From: an uncultured Verrucomicrobiales bacterium
GTDB taxonomy: Bacteria; Verrucomicrobiota; Verrucomicrobiia; Verrucomicrobiales; Akkermansiaceae
Reading direction: 5' to 3'
Assembly: GCA_937930235.1 (NCBI GenBank)
Contig: CALGLJ010000094.1
Span: forward strand, 1 to 63,438
Length of the DNA: 63,438 nt
The notes beneath the pieces were generated by a model. That model worked only from the letters and a program-made list of their open reading frames with translations, had not been told where the DNA came from and searched no databases. Both the position numbers and the translations under genes were made by a program. Positions 25,073-34,433 of the stretch are shown in pieces. Each line of letters starts with the position of its first letter. Within the stretch, counting starts at the first letter, position 1.

Positions 25073-28000
25073 TCAGCTCCATAGCCAGCGGAAGAAGTGG
25101 CGAATATCTTCCAGAAGCAAGTAGAGACATGGGAGAAGAATTAAGGTAATGGCAGTGGCAAACAGAATCCCAAATCCCAGAGACACCGCCATCGGGATGA
25201 GAAACTTAGCCTGCATATCCGTTTCCAGCAGCATGGGCATCAAACCCACAAAGGTGGTCAAAGATGTCAGTAAGATTGGCCGGAAGCGCCGAGCTCCGGC
25301 CCGCATCGCCGCTTCTAAAATAGTTGCCGAGCTCTTCTGATGCCGATTCACATAATCGACAAACACGAGGCTATCATTCACCACCACTCCTGCGAGGGCG
25401 ACAATGCCACACATCGACATGATGCTCAGATTCAAACCCATCACCACATGACCGGCAATCGCCCCCACCATTCCAAAAGGAATCACACTCATGACAATGA
25501 ATGGCTGCAAATAGCTCTTCAGCGGAATCGCCATCAGCACATACATCAGCATCAGTGCCCCCACAAATCCGATCATCATCTCTCGGATGCTATCGCGTTG
25601 ATCACTCTGCTCTCCTTCAAAGCTGAATTGAACTCCAGGGAATTTCTTGCCAATATTCTCAAGCACATCTTCGGTAAAACTCGCCACGATTTCATTCGCA
25701 TTGTATCCCCCAGAACGGTTCACATCCGCCTGCAAACTGATCGTCTGGAAACGATCCACGCGCGTAATCGAGGCTGAACCACGATCATATTTCGGCTCAA
25801 CGATCTCCAAGATGGGCACGTCCTCTCCTTGAGAAGTGCGGAGTTTCATCTGCTCGAAATTTGCAATCGATTTCCGCTCTTCCGCAGGATAGCGCACCAT
25901 GACCTTTACCTCATCTCGGCCCCGCTGGAGACGTTGAACTTCATTTCCAAAAAACGCGTCTCGTACTTGATTCATCACCGTGGCAAGATCAAATCCCAGC
26001 GCCTTACCCCGAGGCGTCAGATCGGCAATAATCAGCTCCTCACGCCCCCGGCGATCAGAGTTTGACACCTCAATCACCCCCTCGTAATCATTCGCTAACC
26101 GCTCCGTAGCCCAGGCCGTTGCCTTTTCAAGTTGTTTGGCATCATTTCCGGTCAAATTCACATCAATGGCATTACCTCCCGCGCCAGTTTCCGCTTTGAT
26201 TTTCAACGAGACGAGACCCGGAACCTCACCCAAAATTTCCTGCCAGCGGATTTTAATTTCTTCTGAGGAGACTCCGCGCGATTTCGCCTCGGTTAACTCG
26301 ATCGTGACTTCACCCAGATGCGTCCCCGTGGGCGGACCTCCCGGAGTGAACCCTCCCTGAAAAGGTTGCATCCCTGCTGTCGCCAGGACATTGACCACGA
26401 TGGAATTCCCTTCATTATCTTGAAATTCTTCCCCTAACTTCAGGGCGGCCTGTTCAAAACGTCGTACCACTTTCTGAGTTTCACTAAATGGAGCCCCCAA
26501 GGTCATTTCGATTTTGCCAGTGAGGACTTCCCCCTCTACTTTAGGAAAAAATTCCCAAGGGACCCAGCCCGTGACCGCCAAGGATACGGAAACCATAAAT
26601 AACGCGGTGAATCCCACCAGAACGAGATAGCGAAACGTTAAACAAAAACGTAACACGGGGGTGTAAACGATCTCAATAAATTGCTCCAAACTTTTGGCAA
26701 TCGCACGCTGCACACGCAAGATTGGGTTCCTTGTCTTCTTCGTTGAGGAGGGCTTTAAAAGAGCCAAATGCGCAGGAAGAACCAACTTCGATTGTAAAAG
26801 GGAAAAGAAAAGTACAGGAATGACCACCAATGGAATATTCGGCCAAATTTTTCCACTCACTCCGCTGAGCCCTAGCATGGGAGTGAAAGCCGCCATCGTA
26901 GTGAGAATGCCAAAGACAACCACCACTCCTACTTCATGCGTCCCCTTCCAGCTCGCTTTCTTAGGATGCTCTCCACTCTGAATGCGGGTGTAGACATTCT
27001 CCCCGACGACAATGGCATCATCAACCACGATTCCCAGCACGAGAATGAATGCAAAAGCCGAGATCATATTAATGGAAATCCCTAACTGCGGCATCAGCCA
27101 GACTCCCCCCGCAAAAGATACCGGGATTCCCAGTGCTACCAGAAACGCCAAACTCGGACGAAGAAAGAGGGCCAGAACAATCAAAACCCACAAGAGTCCC
27201 ATGCCCATATTGCGCTTCAAAAGATCCAGCCGCCCTTTCAAAAACAAACTTTGATCATTCCAAACCTCCACTGACACCCCTGGTGGGAGTTCTTTCGTGT
27301 TGAGATAATCTTTCGCAAGGCGAGCCACGGTGAGGGTATCCTGAGAACCCACACGAAAGACATTGAGCACCACGGCAGGCTTCCCGTTGAAATTCGACTC
27401 CAACTCCACATCTTCAAAACCATCGATCACCGTCGCGATCTGAGAAAGGAAAAGCTCTGACCCATCGGGCAAAGTCTTGATCACGATATTTTGGAAATCT
27501 TTCCCCCGATAACGTTTACCCACGGCCCGAACGAGGACCTCCCCAGACTGAGTTTTTACGGAGCCACTGGGTAAATCGAGCGACGCGTTCCGAATGGCAG
27601 CCGCCACTTCTTGTAAGGTCAGGCCGTATTTGCGGAGCTCATCTTCTGACACCTCAATGGAAATTTCGTATGGCCGCACTGAGGCCAATTCCGCTTTTTT
27701 GATACTCGGAGGTCCTTTGAGAAAATTTTGAATCGCGATGCCTGGACTCTCCAGGACCTGCCACAACTTATTCGCCCGACCTTCCGGTTTTGGACTTTGA
27801 TAATTCAATAGACCATCGCGAATTTCTTCGGCATATGCTCGGAGATTCGCCTCATCTGTATCCGCACTGATTGCCAAACTCAAAATCTGGCGATTCACCA
27901 CGAGCTCTTCCAAAACAGGACGTTCCGCATTTTCGGCAAAATTATCGATGGCATCGATGTTTGTTTTCACCTGATCCATGACATCGCGCGTCTCGTAACC

Positions 28001-28294
28001 TGTCTCTACTTCAATCGTGACACTCCCGATATTACGCGAGGCATTTGAAGTGATGCGTTTGATCCCCTCGACATCCGTGAGTGCTTCTTCAATCGGGATA
28101 TTCACCCCACTGGTCACTTCATCCGGGGTGGCATTTGGATACGGCACGCTGACGACGATGGCGTCAAAAGCAGTTTCCGGGAACACCTCCTTGCGCAACT
28201 GAAACCACGTCGTGAAACCTACGATGAACACCGCAAGCATCAGGAAGTTTGCCGCAACATGATTCCGGCTAAACCATTTAATGACCTTCTCCAT
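25073..28294 (-). CDS. RND efflux pump inner-membrane transporter (AcrB/MexB-like)
   Basis: 1073 aa, the usual length, with 12 transmembrane helices in two halves and two large periplasmic loops. The proton-relay aspartates are in 'GIVVDDAIVVGENV' (about residue 420). The N-terminus 'WFSRNHVAANFLML' and 'LRKEVFPETAFDAIVVSVPYP' are typical of HAE-1-like/CusA-adjacent RND proteins in environmental bacteria. Substrates are unknown. It overlaps the upstream membrane-fusion gene by 17 nt, completing a tolC-MFP-RND operon. Confidence 0.92.
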   Translation of the reverse strand: MEKVIKWFSRNHVAANFLMLAVFIVGFTTWFQLRKEVFPETAFDAIVVSVPYPNATPDEVTSGVNIPIEEALTDVEGIKRITSNASRNIGSVTIEVETGYETRDVMDQVKTNIDAIDNFAENAERPVLEELVVNRQILSLAISADTDEANLRAYAEEIRDGLLNYQSPKPEGRANKLWQVLESPGIAIQNFLKGPPSIKKAELASVRPYEISIEVSEDELRKYGLTLQEVAAAIRNASLDLPSGSVKTQSGEVLVRAVGKRYRGKDFQNIVIKTLPDGSELFLSQIATVIDGFEDVELESNFNGKPAVVLNVFRVGSQDTLTVARLAKDYLNTKELPPGVSVEVWNDQSLFLKGRLDLLKRNMGMGLLWVLIVLALFLRPSLAFLVALGIPVSFAGGVWLMPQLGISINMISAFAFILVLGIVVDDAIVVGENVYTRIQSGEHPKKASWKGTHEVGVVVVFGILTTMAAFTPMLGLSGVSGKIWPNIPLVVIPVLFFSLLQSKLVLPAHLALLKPSSTKKTRNPILRVQRAIAKSLEQFIEIVYTPVLRFCLTFRYLVLVGFTALFMVSVSLAVTGWVPWEFFPKVEGEVLTGKIEMTLGAPFSETQKVVRRFEQAALKLGEEFQDNEGNSIVVNVLATAGMQPFQGGFTPGGPPTGTHLGEVTIELTEAKSRGVSSEEIKIRWQEILGEVPGLVSLKIKAETGAGGNAIDVNLTGNDAKQLEKATAWATERLANDYEGVIEVSNSDRRGREELIIADLTPRGKALGFDLATVMNQVRDAFFGNEVQRLQRGRDEVKVMVRYPAEERKSIANFEQMKLRTSQGEDVPILEIVEPKYDRGSASITRVDRFQTISLQADVNRSGGYNANEIVASFTEDVLENIGKKFPGVQFSFEGEQSDQRDSIREMMIGFVGALMLMYVLMAIPLKSYLQPFIVMSVIPFGMVGAIAGHVVMGLNLSIMSMCGIVALAGVVVNDSLVFVDYVNRHQKSSATILEAAMRAGARRFRPILLTSLTTFVGLMPMLLETDMQAKFLIPMAVSLGFGILFATAITLILLPCLYLLLEDIRHFFRWLWS

Positions 28295-29414
28295 CAGATA
28301 CCGCGAGTTTCATCCCCACAACTGGGAGTTCAATTTTTGTCGTAATGATACGCTCCCCATCAGTCAGCCCTTCACGGACATATAAATACTCACCTGAACT
28401 TCGGATGATTTTGAGCGAGCGCACTTCAAGTTGATCTTCCTCGTTCATGACAAACACCTGATCACGCCCCCGCACCGCTCGGCGAGGGACAGGGATCACT
28501 TCGTCTAACTGAGAACCTTTGATTTCGGCTTGTACAAATAGTCCTGGAGAAGGGAGGCGAAAACGCTCTTCAGCTTCATCATTTGGTAATATTCTGACTA
28601 CGAGATAGGCCGATAAGGTGGTGCGATCAATGTCGCCTTCACTCCAAAGAACTTCTGTCTCCCAGCGATGGGTCGTTCCTGCAATCGTGGTCGTCAAATA
28701 CCCCTCAGCCTCTTCCGGCAGTTGCGCAAAATCATCGAGCGAAAATGGGAGGCGAACAAGGTATTGCTCGGGATCATATAAGAGCCCTAAACGTGCCCCC
28801 GGAGCGACTACCGCTCCTAAATCAAGACTGGTCGCACGCACGCGGCACCCAAAAGGGGCCATGATTCTTGTTCGTCCAAGATCTTCGATAGCTTTATTCA
28901 GCAGGGCTTGAGCTGAAGTCACGCGCGCTTTGGCACTTTTCAGATAAGGAATTCGCAGGGCCAAATCACTTGGGGTTCTGCCTCCTCCGATTTTTTCCCA
29001 ATCCCGCTTGGCCTGAATCCCGCGTGCTTCTTCCTGCGCAAGAACCAATTTTGCATCCTCCAGAGTCGCTTCTGCTTGAGCCACGGCCGTTTGGTAATCG
29101 ACCTGATCTAGCTGCGCAATGAGCTCTCCTTCCGCAAAGGTGCCACCTACTTCGAAATTCGGATGCACATGAGTCACTCTTCCCCCAACCTGAGCTGAAA
29201 GTACGGTCTCTCTCCGAGCAAAAACTAAACCCTCACTTTCTAGGGAAAACTGAATTACCCCCCTCTTGGCTGGCACCACTTCCACGAGAGGAACCATCAC
29301 TTGAGCTTCTTTTTTTTCAACTTTGGGTTTATTTTCTTCCAAGAACTTAATCGTCCCGTAGGTCAAAGCAACAAGAGCAAGGATGCCAATGACGGTGATA
29401 ATAATACGTTTCAT
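28278..29414 (-). CDS. RND efflux membrane-fusion protein
   Basis: 378 aa periplasmic adaptor with an N-terminal signal/anchor helix (IIITVIGILALVALTYG). The lipoyl half-motifs are 'VGGRVTHVHPNFEVGGTFAEG' and later 'APFGCRVRATSLDLGAVVAPG'. Between them lies an alpha-hairpin ('TAVAQAEATLEDAKLVLAQE'). The C-terminal region has the beta-barrel and membrane-proximal domains. Its start overlaps the stop of the outer-membrane gene by ATGA. Confidence 0.9.
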   Translation of the reverse strand: MKRIIITVIGILALVALTYGTIKFLEENKPKVEKKEAQVMVPLVEVVPAKRGVIQFSLESEGLVFARRETVLSAQVGGRVTHVHPNFEVGGTFAEGELIAQLDQVDYQTAVAQAEATLEDAKLVLAQEEARGIQAKRDWEKIGGGRTPSDLALRIPYLKSAKARVTSAQALLNKAIEDLGRTRIMAPFGCRVRATSLDLGAVVAPGARLGLLYDPEQYLVRLPFSLDDFAQLPEEAEGYLTTTIAGTTHRWETEVLWSEGDIDRTTLSAYLVVRILPNDEAEERFRLPSPGLFVQAEIKGSQLDEVIPVPRRAVRGRDQVFVMNEEDQLEVRSLKIIRSSGEYLYVREGLTDGERIITTKIELPVVGMKLAVSDGEGH

Positions 29415-30820
29415 TTTCCGACGCGGTAATCGCCTCCTAGGGCGAGATGTAAAGTGACTCGGTTATCCAGACGCAAGCGTTTGAGGCTGACAAGTTGTGA
29501 CTCTAAAGACGTTCGATTTGCTTCAGCCGTAATCAAACTAAGAGCATCACCAATCCCACTCGCATAATCTGAGCGACTCGCAAGTGCCGCTTCTTTCGCT
29601 GCGATGGAGGCGTCCTTCACCGCTTGATAGCGGAGATTTAAGAAGCGCTCCGTCACGAGCGCCTGCTCCACTTCACCAAAGGCGCCGAGGACGGTGCGCT
29701 GGAGGTTGGCCAGTTCAAGACGATCATTCGCGGCCAGACGTTTCTTATCCGAACGAAGCGATCCACCTTGCCAAATCGGCTGGGTGATGGCCGAAGCCAG
29801 CGACCAGACGCCAAAGTCAGAATCGACCAGACGTTTGAGCTGGTCCGAACTCGATCCGCCGCGAGCAGTGAGACGAAAGCTAGGATAAAACGCCAATCTG
29901 CCCTGCTCCAAACGCCGTCCACTGGCCGCAAACCTCCGCTCCGCTTCTAAAATATCAGGCCGCCGCAAGAGCAGCTCCGAAGGCAATCCCACGGGCGGAA
30001 CGGGAGGAATGGCAGGAAGACGGGTGGCCGCTCGAAGCGCCCCAGTAGGATAGCGTGCCATCAGAAGCTCTAACTGACGAATCGCTTGCTCTCTCTCCCC
30101 CTGCCGCTGAAGCAAAGTCGCTTTCCCAGATGCCACTTCCGTTTCCGCACGACGAAATTCTGAAGAGGAGCCCCCTTCCGCAGTCAACGCATTTTGAAAT
30201 CGGTCTTGCACAATTGCGAGCGTGGTGTTCCGCAAGCTTTGGGCAGCCTCTGCTAGCTTGATCTGTTCATTAGACTCAGCGACTGCAAGCCACGCTCTCA
30301 CTACCTGAGCTGCGAGCGAAGCCCGAGCGGCTCGGTATGCTTGTCCTTCCGCCTGCGCTTCCGCGATGGACGCGGCCTGCCCCGCGCGATGGCGCCCCCA
30401 AATATCAAGCTCCCAAGAGACGCTGAGATTCGCCCCATAGTTTTCCGAAAGTGACGAAGGAACTCCGCCGTCTCCAAAAGGAAACCCCACAAACACTTGC
30501 TTGGAGCGGGAGGAATCCAATCCTGCAGAAACTTGCGGCTTTCTCGATGCTCCTGCAGTGCGAGCACTCGCCACCGCTCGATTGACTCTCTCTGCGGCCA
30601 CCCGCATATTAGGATTAACCGAAAGCGCTTCATCTACGAGTGAAGTCAACTGACGTCCTCCGATACGACTCACCCAGCGAGTATCAATCCCAGCGCGAGC
30701 TTCTTTTGTCTCAACCCATCGCACTGGCACTTGTCCAGAGGACGCGTCTATCCTTGAGGAAGGAATCTTTGCCGTGCAACCCACAATCCAGAAGAGCGGC
30801 AAGACTACCCATTTTTTCAT
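29411..30820 (-). CDS. Outer-membrane efflux lipoprotein (NodT/TolC family)
   Basis: 469 aa. It starts with a lipoprotein signal (lipobox WIVGC). Two repeats of the TolC/OprM type are visible through 'LVDEALSVNPNMRVAAERV' and 'RLEQGRLAFYPSFRLTARGG'; 'SWELDIWGRHRAG' and 'LLLRRPDILEAERRF' are NodT signatures. It would form the trimeric exit duct of the pump encoded downstream. It is the first gene of the operon, so the promoter should lie in 30821-31009, shared with the divergent methyltransferase gene. Confidence 0.92.
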   Translation of the reverse strand: MKKWVVLPLFWIVGCTAKIPSSRIDASSGQVPVRWVETKEARAGIDTRWVSRIGGRQLTSLVDEALSVNPNMRVAAERVNRAVASARTAGASRKPQVSAGLDSSRSKQVFVGFPFGDGGVPSSLSENYGANLSVSWELDIWGRHRAGQAASIAEAQAEGQAYRAARASLAAQVVRAWLAVAESNEQIKLAEAAQSLRNTTLAIVQDRFQNALTAEGGSSSEFRRAETEVASGKATLLQRQGEREQAIRQLELLMARYPTGALRAATRLPAIPPVPPVGLPSELLLRRPDILEAERRFAASGRRLEQGRLAFYPSFRLTARGGSSSDQLKRLVDSDFGVWSLASAITQPIWQGGSLRSDKKRLAANDRLELANLQRTVLGAFGEVEQALVTERFLNLRYQAVKDASIAAKEAALASRSDYASGIGDALSLITAEANRTSLESQLVSLKRLRLDNRVTLHLALGGDYRVGK

Positions 30821-31009
30821 GACCAGCCTCCTCCCAAAAAGCCTTTCTCTACCAAAAGATTTGGCCCCGCCTCAATGGGCGTGCGCTGTGTCCCACCAGG
30901 GATTCTGGTTTGATCTAGCATGAGTATTCTACAAGTGATTTAGATGCATTTCATCATTTTACAAACATTTGTTTGGACTTTTCTTGCCGCCAGAGAATCC
31001 TCCCGGCAC

Positions 31010-31834
31010 ATGAAGTTGATTCATCAAGACTGTCTGGCTGGGATGCAGGATATGCCAGATGAATCGATCGATATCGTGGTCACATCACCGCCCTATAATC
31101 TTGGAATTGATTACGGGACATACGATGACACCAAGGATCGCTCCTCTTTCGTCACTTGGTGCCAAGATTGGGCGAGTGAAGTGCATCGCCTCTTGAAGAA
31201 TGATGGTTCTTTTTTTCTCAATGTCGGAGCAGCCCCTGCCAATCCCCTCCTCCCTCACCAACTACTGCTCGCCCTCACTGAGAGCCGTCCAGAATTCATC
31301 CTGCAGAACACCTTTCACTGGGTGAAATCGATCACAATCCAAACGCGTAAGGGGGAAACAATTTCCGCAGGACACTTCAAACCGATTAACTCTAAACGCT
31401 ACGTGAACGACTGCCATGAGTACCTCTTTCATCTGAGTAAAAGTGGCACCGTCCCGCTGAATCGAAGAGATGCTGGGGTTGAGTATGCTGATAAATCAAA
31501 CATCGCCCGCTGGGGGCATACCGGAGGACAAGATAAACGCTGTCGTGGCAACACCTGGTTCATCCCCTACGATACCATCAAATCTCGGGACAAAGATCGC
31601 CCCCACCCGGCGACCTTTCCCGTGGGCCTCGTTGAGCAATGCCTCAAGTTGCACGGCCTCCAAGATGACACCCACCTGCTCGATCCCTTCCTTGGGATTG
31701 GCACCTCGGCCGTCGCCGCTTATCGTATGAAAGTCCCCCACTTCACCGGATTTGACATTGATGAAAACTATCTCGCGGTGGCAAAAGAACGACTGACCAA
31801 AGAAGAGGAAGACGCGGCTCAAACTCTCCTGTAA
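31010..31834 (+). CDS. Orphan site-specific DNA methyltransferase (N6-A/N4-C, beta class)
   Basis: 274 aa from the ATG at 31010; the ORF-track start adds 22 non-conserved residues. The catalytic motif IV 'VVTSPPYNLGIDYG' (TSPPY) comes first and the SAM motif 'LLDPFLGIGTSAVAAYRM' comes last, the beta-class order. The target base (adenine N6 or cytosine N4) cannot be decided. No restriction endonuclease gene is adjacent, so this is a stand-alone methylase, maybe regulatory. Confidence 0.88.
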   Translation: MKLIHQDCLAGMQDMPDESIDIVVTSPPYNLGIDYGTYDDTKDRSSFVTWCQDWASEVHRLLKNDGSFFLNVGAAPANPLLPHQLLLALTESRPEFILQNTFHWVKSITIQTRKGETISAGHFKPINSKRYVNDCHEYLFHLSKSGTVPLNRRDAGVEYADKSNIARWGHTGGQDKRCRGNTWFIPYDTIKSRDKDRPHPATFPVGLVEQCLKLHGLQDDTHLLDPFLGIGTSAVAAYRMKVPHFTGFDIDENYLAVAKERLTKEEEDAAQTLL

Positions 31835-31881
31835 AGATTCATCGTGACAAAAGCGCTCGAGCTGGCTGATATTAAGCGGTC

Positions 31882-32877
31882 ATGAAAACACATTTGCGAG
31901 GCAGTCTCATCATCCTGTTCTTCAGCTTTTTGAAACTCACTCCTGCGATGGGAAAGATCGTGGAATTTGATCGCCTCGAATCGTATTCCATCGTTTCCCA
32001 AAATGCCTGGGAAATCGTCTTTGACATCACCTATTTTTACGATCAAGCGCCACAAAAACGTCCTGCCTTTCTTGGGGTCGAGGGATTTGAAGGAACGACC
32101 GCTTGCTCCTATCTCACATGCGAACCAGTGCGCCTGCGGCGTGGACGACATACCGCGAGAGTGAGCCTCGCAGTCAATGCCCAACTCGATCGCCGCCGGG
32201 ACACTCATTTGGTGAATTTCTTTCTCTATCATGCGGGGCAACCGGCATTTGCATCACGAGAAGTAACCCTCTCACACCGCTGGCAGAGGAGAAACCGCCC
32301 CGCAGAACCCGTTGTAGAATATCAGGAGTATGCGGTCTGCTTTCCAGACATTGCTATCACCGTAATGCGCCATGATGGACAGGTCACCATCTCATCTGGA
32401 TCCGCAATTTTAACCGACGGACGCGAATGGGAATGCCAATCCGTGCAGCCCGGGATCTTTTCTCTCAAAAGGAAGTCCTGGAAGAAAACCAAATGGACGG
32501 TCGACACCTATAAAGGCAAAGTCATGGGGACTCAGAGACGCTATCGGGGCTTTCTCCTCGCAGGTGAAACCCTTCCTTTTCGGGTGGTAAATTATCGCGA
32601 CCGATGTGTCATTCACCTCGGAGCAGGACGGCTTATTCACGATTTAAAAAAAGATCAACTCAAGCTCGAAGCCGGAGGAAAGATCATTTCGAACTGTGTC
32701 CAATGGAGCACTCACTGTGTGAAACCAGACCTTTATCACCTACAACATCAGGGCTGGAAACAAAGCTACTGGGCTGCAGATCTCACTCAAAAAAAGAGCT
32801 ACACTTCGCGTGGAGGGCGCTTCCGAGAAGCCGGAGGGCGCTTTTCCAATCTTCCTTACTCTCTGGAGGTCAAATAA
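31882..32877 (+). CDS. Secreted protein with two internal repeats, unknown function
   Basis: 331 aa with a signal peptide ending around TPAMG. No known family recognised. The C-terminal half contains two diverged copies of a module of roughly 70 residues: 'SVQPGIFSLKRKSWKKTKW' in the first and 'CVKPDLYHLQHQGWKQSYW' in the second. The shared pattern is C/S-V-x-P-x-[IL]-[FY]-x-L-x-x-x-x-W-K-x-x-x-W. The N-terminal half may be another beta-rich domain. The gene starts 47 nt after the methyltransferase stop on the same strand and could be co-transcribed. Confidence 0.55.
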   Translation: MKTHLRGSLIILFFSFLKLTPAMGKIVEFDRLESYSIVSQNAWEIVFDITYFYDQAPQKRPAFLGVEGFEGTTACSYLTCEPVRLRRGRHTARVSLAVNAQLDRRRDTHLVNFFLYHAGQPAFASREVTLSHRWQRRNRPAEPVVEYQEYAVCFPDIAITVMRHDGQVTISSGSAILTDGREWECQSVQPGIFSLKRKSWKKTKWTVDTYKGKVMGTQRRYRGFLLAGETLPFRVVNYRDRCVIHLGAGRLIHDLKKDQLKLEAGGKIISNCVQWSTHCVKPDLYHLQHQGWKQSYWAADLTQKKSYTSRGGRFREAGGRFSNLPYSLEVK

Positions 32878-32960
32878 ATTCAAACATGATTTACCGCAAA
32901 TGATGCGGGAAAATCACCCGAGACTCTTGCAGTGAGCGCTTGAATCGCTATGGTGCCTCC

Positions 32961-34421
32961 ATGTTCTCAAATCTTGCTGACAGTCTCGACAAAACCTTTC
33001 GGAATCTCCGGGGAGTCGGAAAAATCTCAGATAAGAACATCTCTGATGCCCTCAAAGATGTTCGACTCGCGCTTTTGGAAGCGGATGTCGAACTCGGAGT
33101 TGTTAAAAACTTCATCGCAAATGTCAGCATCAAGGCGCAAGGAACCGATGTTCTCAAGTCCATTAAACCTGGGGAACAAATCGTAAAAATCTTTCAAGAC
33201 GAACTCACCGAGCTTCTCGGCGGAGATCAAGCGCCCATCAATCTCAACCCTCCCGGATACGTTCTAATCTGCGGCCTCAATGGAGCGGGTAAGACCACCA
33301 CATCAGCAAAGCTGGCCCTCCGTCTTAAAAAAGAAGGACGTCGCCCTCTCCTCATTGCCTGCGATCTCTACCGTCCCGCGGCTATTGATCAGCTCGCCAA
33401 ACTCGCGGAACAAGTCGATGTCCCTTGTTATACCCCCGACCCATCGGAGACCGATCTGGTCAAAGTCGCGAAGGATGCAATCCGCTGGTCACAGCAGCAA
33501 AACGGCACCGTTCTCATCTTTGATACCGCAGGTCGTCAGGAACTTGATGAAGATCTTCTCAACGAACTCAAAAAACTGAACGACTTCTTAAATCCGGGAG
33601 AAACCCTCCTCGTGGCAGACTCTGCCACGGGCCAACAAGCAGTCTCAGTCGCACAGACCTTTGACGAAAAAATTGGCATCAGTGGATTAATTCTCACCAA
33701 ACTTGATGGTGATGCTCGTGGGGGAGCCGCCCTCTCCATGCGTGCCGTCACCGGGAAACCGATCAAATACATCGGGGAAGGTGAAAAAATGGAGAACCTC
33801 TCCGAATTCCACCCCAACCGAATGGCAGACCGAATTCTCGGCATGGGAGACGTCGTCAGCATGGTGGAGCAGGTCGCCGATAAGATTGATGAGAAGCAGG
33901 CCATGAAATCGGCCAAACGTCTTCAATCCGGACAATTTGATTTTAACGATTTTCTGGAGCAGATGAAAATGATCCAAAATCTCGGACCATTGGATGGAAT
34001 TTTGGGTATGCTTCCCGGTTTCAGCAAAATTAAGAAACAACTTCCCACCGGAGCCTTGGATGAAAAGCGCATCAAGCAAATGGAAGCGATTGTCCTTTCC
34101 ATGACTAAGAAGGAACGCTCCAAGCCCGTCATCATCAAAGCCCCTCGGCGTAAGAGAATTGCCGCTGGATCAGGCACCTCCTTGATTCAGGTGAACCAGC
34201 TTCTCAAACAATTTGGACAGATGCAGAAAATGATGAAGTCCAAAGGGAAGATGAAGGGAATGATGCAGCAGCTCGGAGCTCTCGGCGGCGGCGGTGGTGA
34301 AATGCCAGATCTCGGCTCACTCGGCGGAGGGGGGGCAGGCGGCGGCATGCCCAAGGGCCTCGGCGGACTCAGTGACCTCCTCGGAGGCAAAGGAAAAGGC
34401 GGGCCGAAATTCCCACAATAG
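32961..34421 (+). CDS. ffh: Signal recognition particle GTPase Ffh
   Basis: 486 aa from the ATG at 32961 ('MFSNLADSLDKTFRNLRG', the canonical N-terminus). The N domain is followed by the G domain with G1 'GLNGAGKTTTSAKLA', G3 'DTAGRQELDEDL' and G4 'TKLDGDARGGAAL'. The Met-rich M domain binds 4.5S RNA and signal peptides. The tail is unusually Gly-rich (GGGGGEMPDLGSLGGGGAGG). It targets nascent inner-membrane proteins to FtsY. Convergent with the kinase gene after 12 nt. Confidence 0.95.
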   Translation: MFSNLADSLDKTFRNLRGVGKISDKNISDALKDVRLALLEADVELGVVKNFIANVSIKAQGTDVLKSIKPGEQIVKIFQDELTELLGGDQAPINLNPPGYVLICGLNGAGKTTTSAKLALRLKKEGRRPLLIACDLYRPAAIDQLAKLAEQVDVPCYTPDPSETDLVKVAKDAIRWSQQQNGTVLIFDTAGRQELDEDLLNELKKLNDFLNPGETLLVADSATGQQAVSVAQTFDEKIGISGLILTKLDGDARGGAALSMRAVTGKPIKYIGEGEKMENLSEFHPNRMADRILGMGDVVSMVEQVADKIDEKQAMKSAKRLQSGQFDFNDFLEQMKMIQNLGPLDGILGMLPGFSKIKKQLPTGALDEKRIKQMEAIVLSMTKKERSKPVIIKAPRRKRIAAGSGTSLIQVNQLLKQFGQMQKMMKSKGKMKGMMQQLGALGGGGGEMPDLGSLGGGGAGGGMPKGLGGLSDLLGGKGKGGPKFPQ

Positions 34422-34433
34422 CGGATCTCATTT

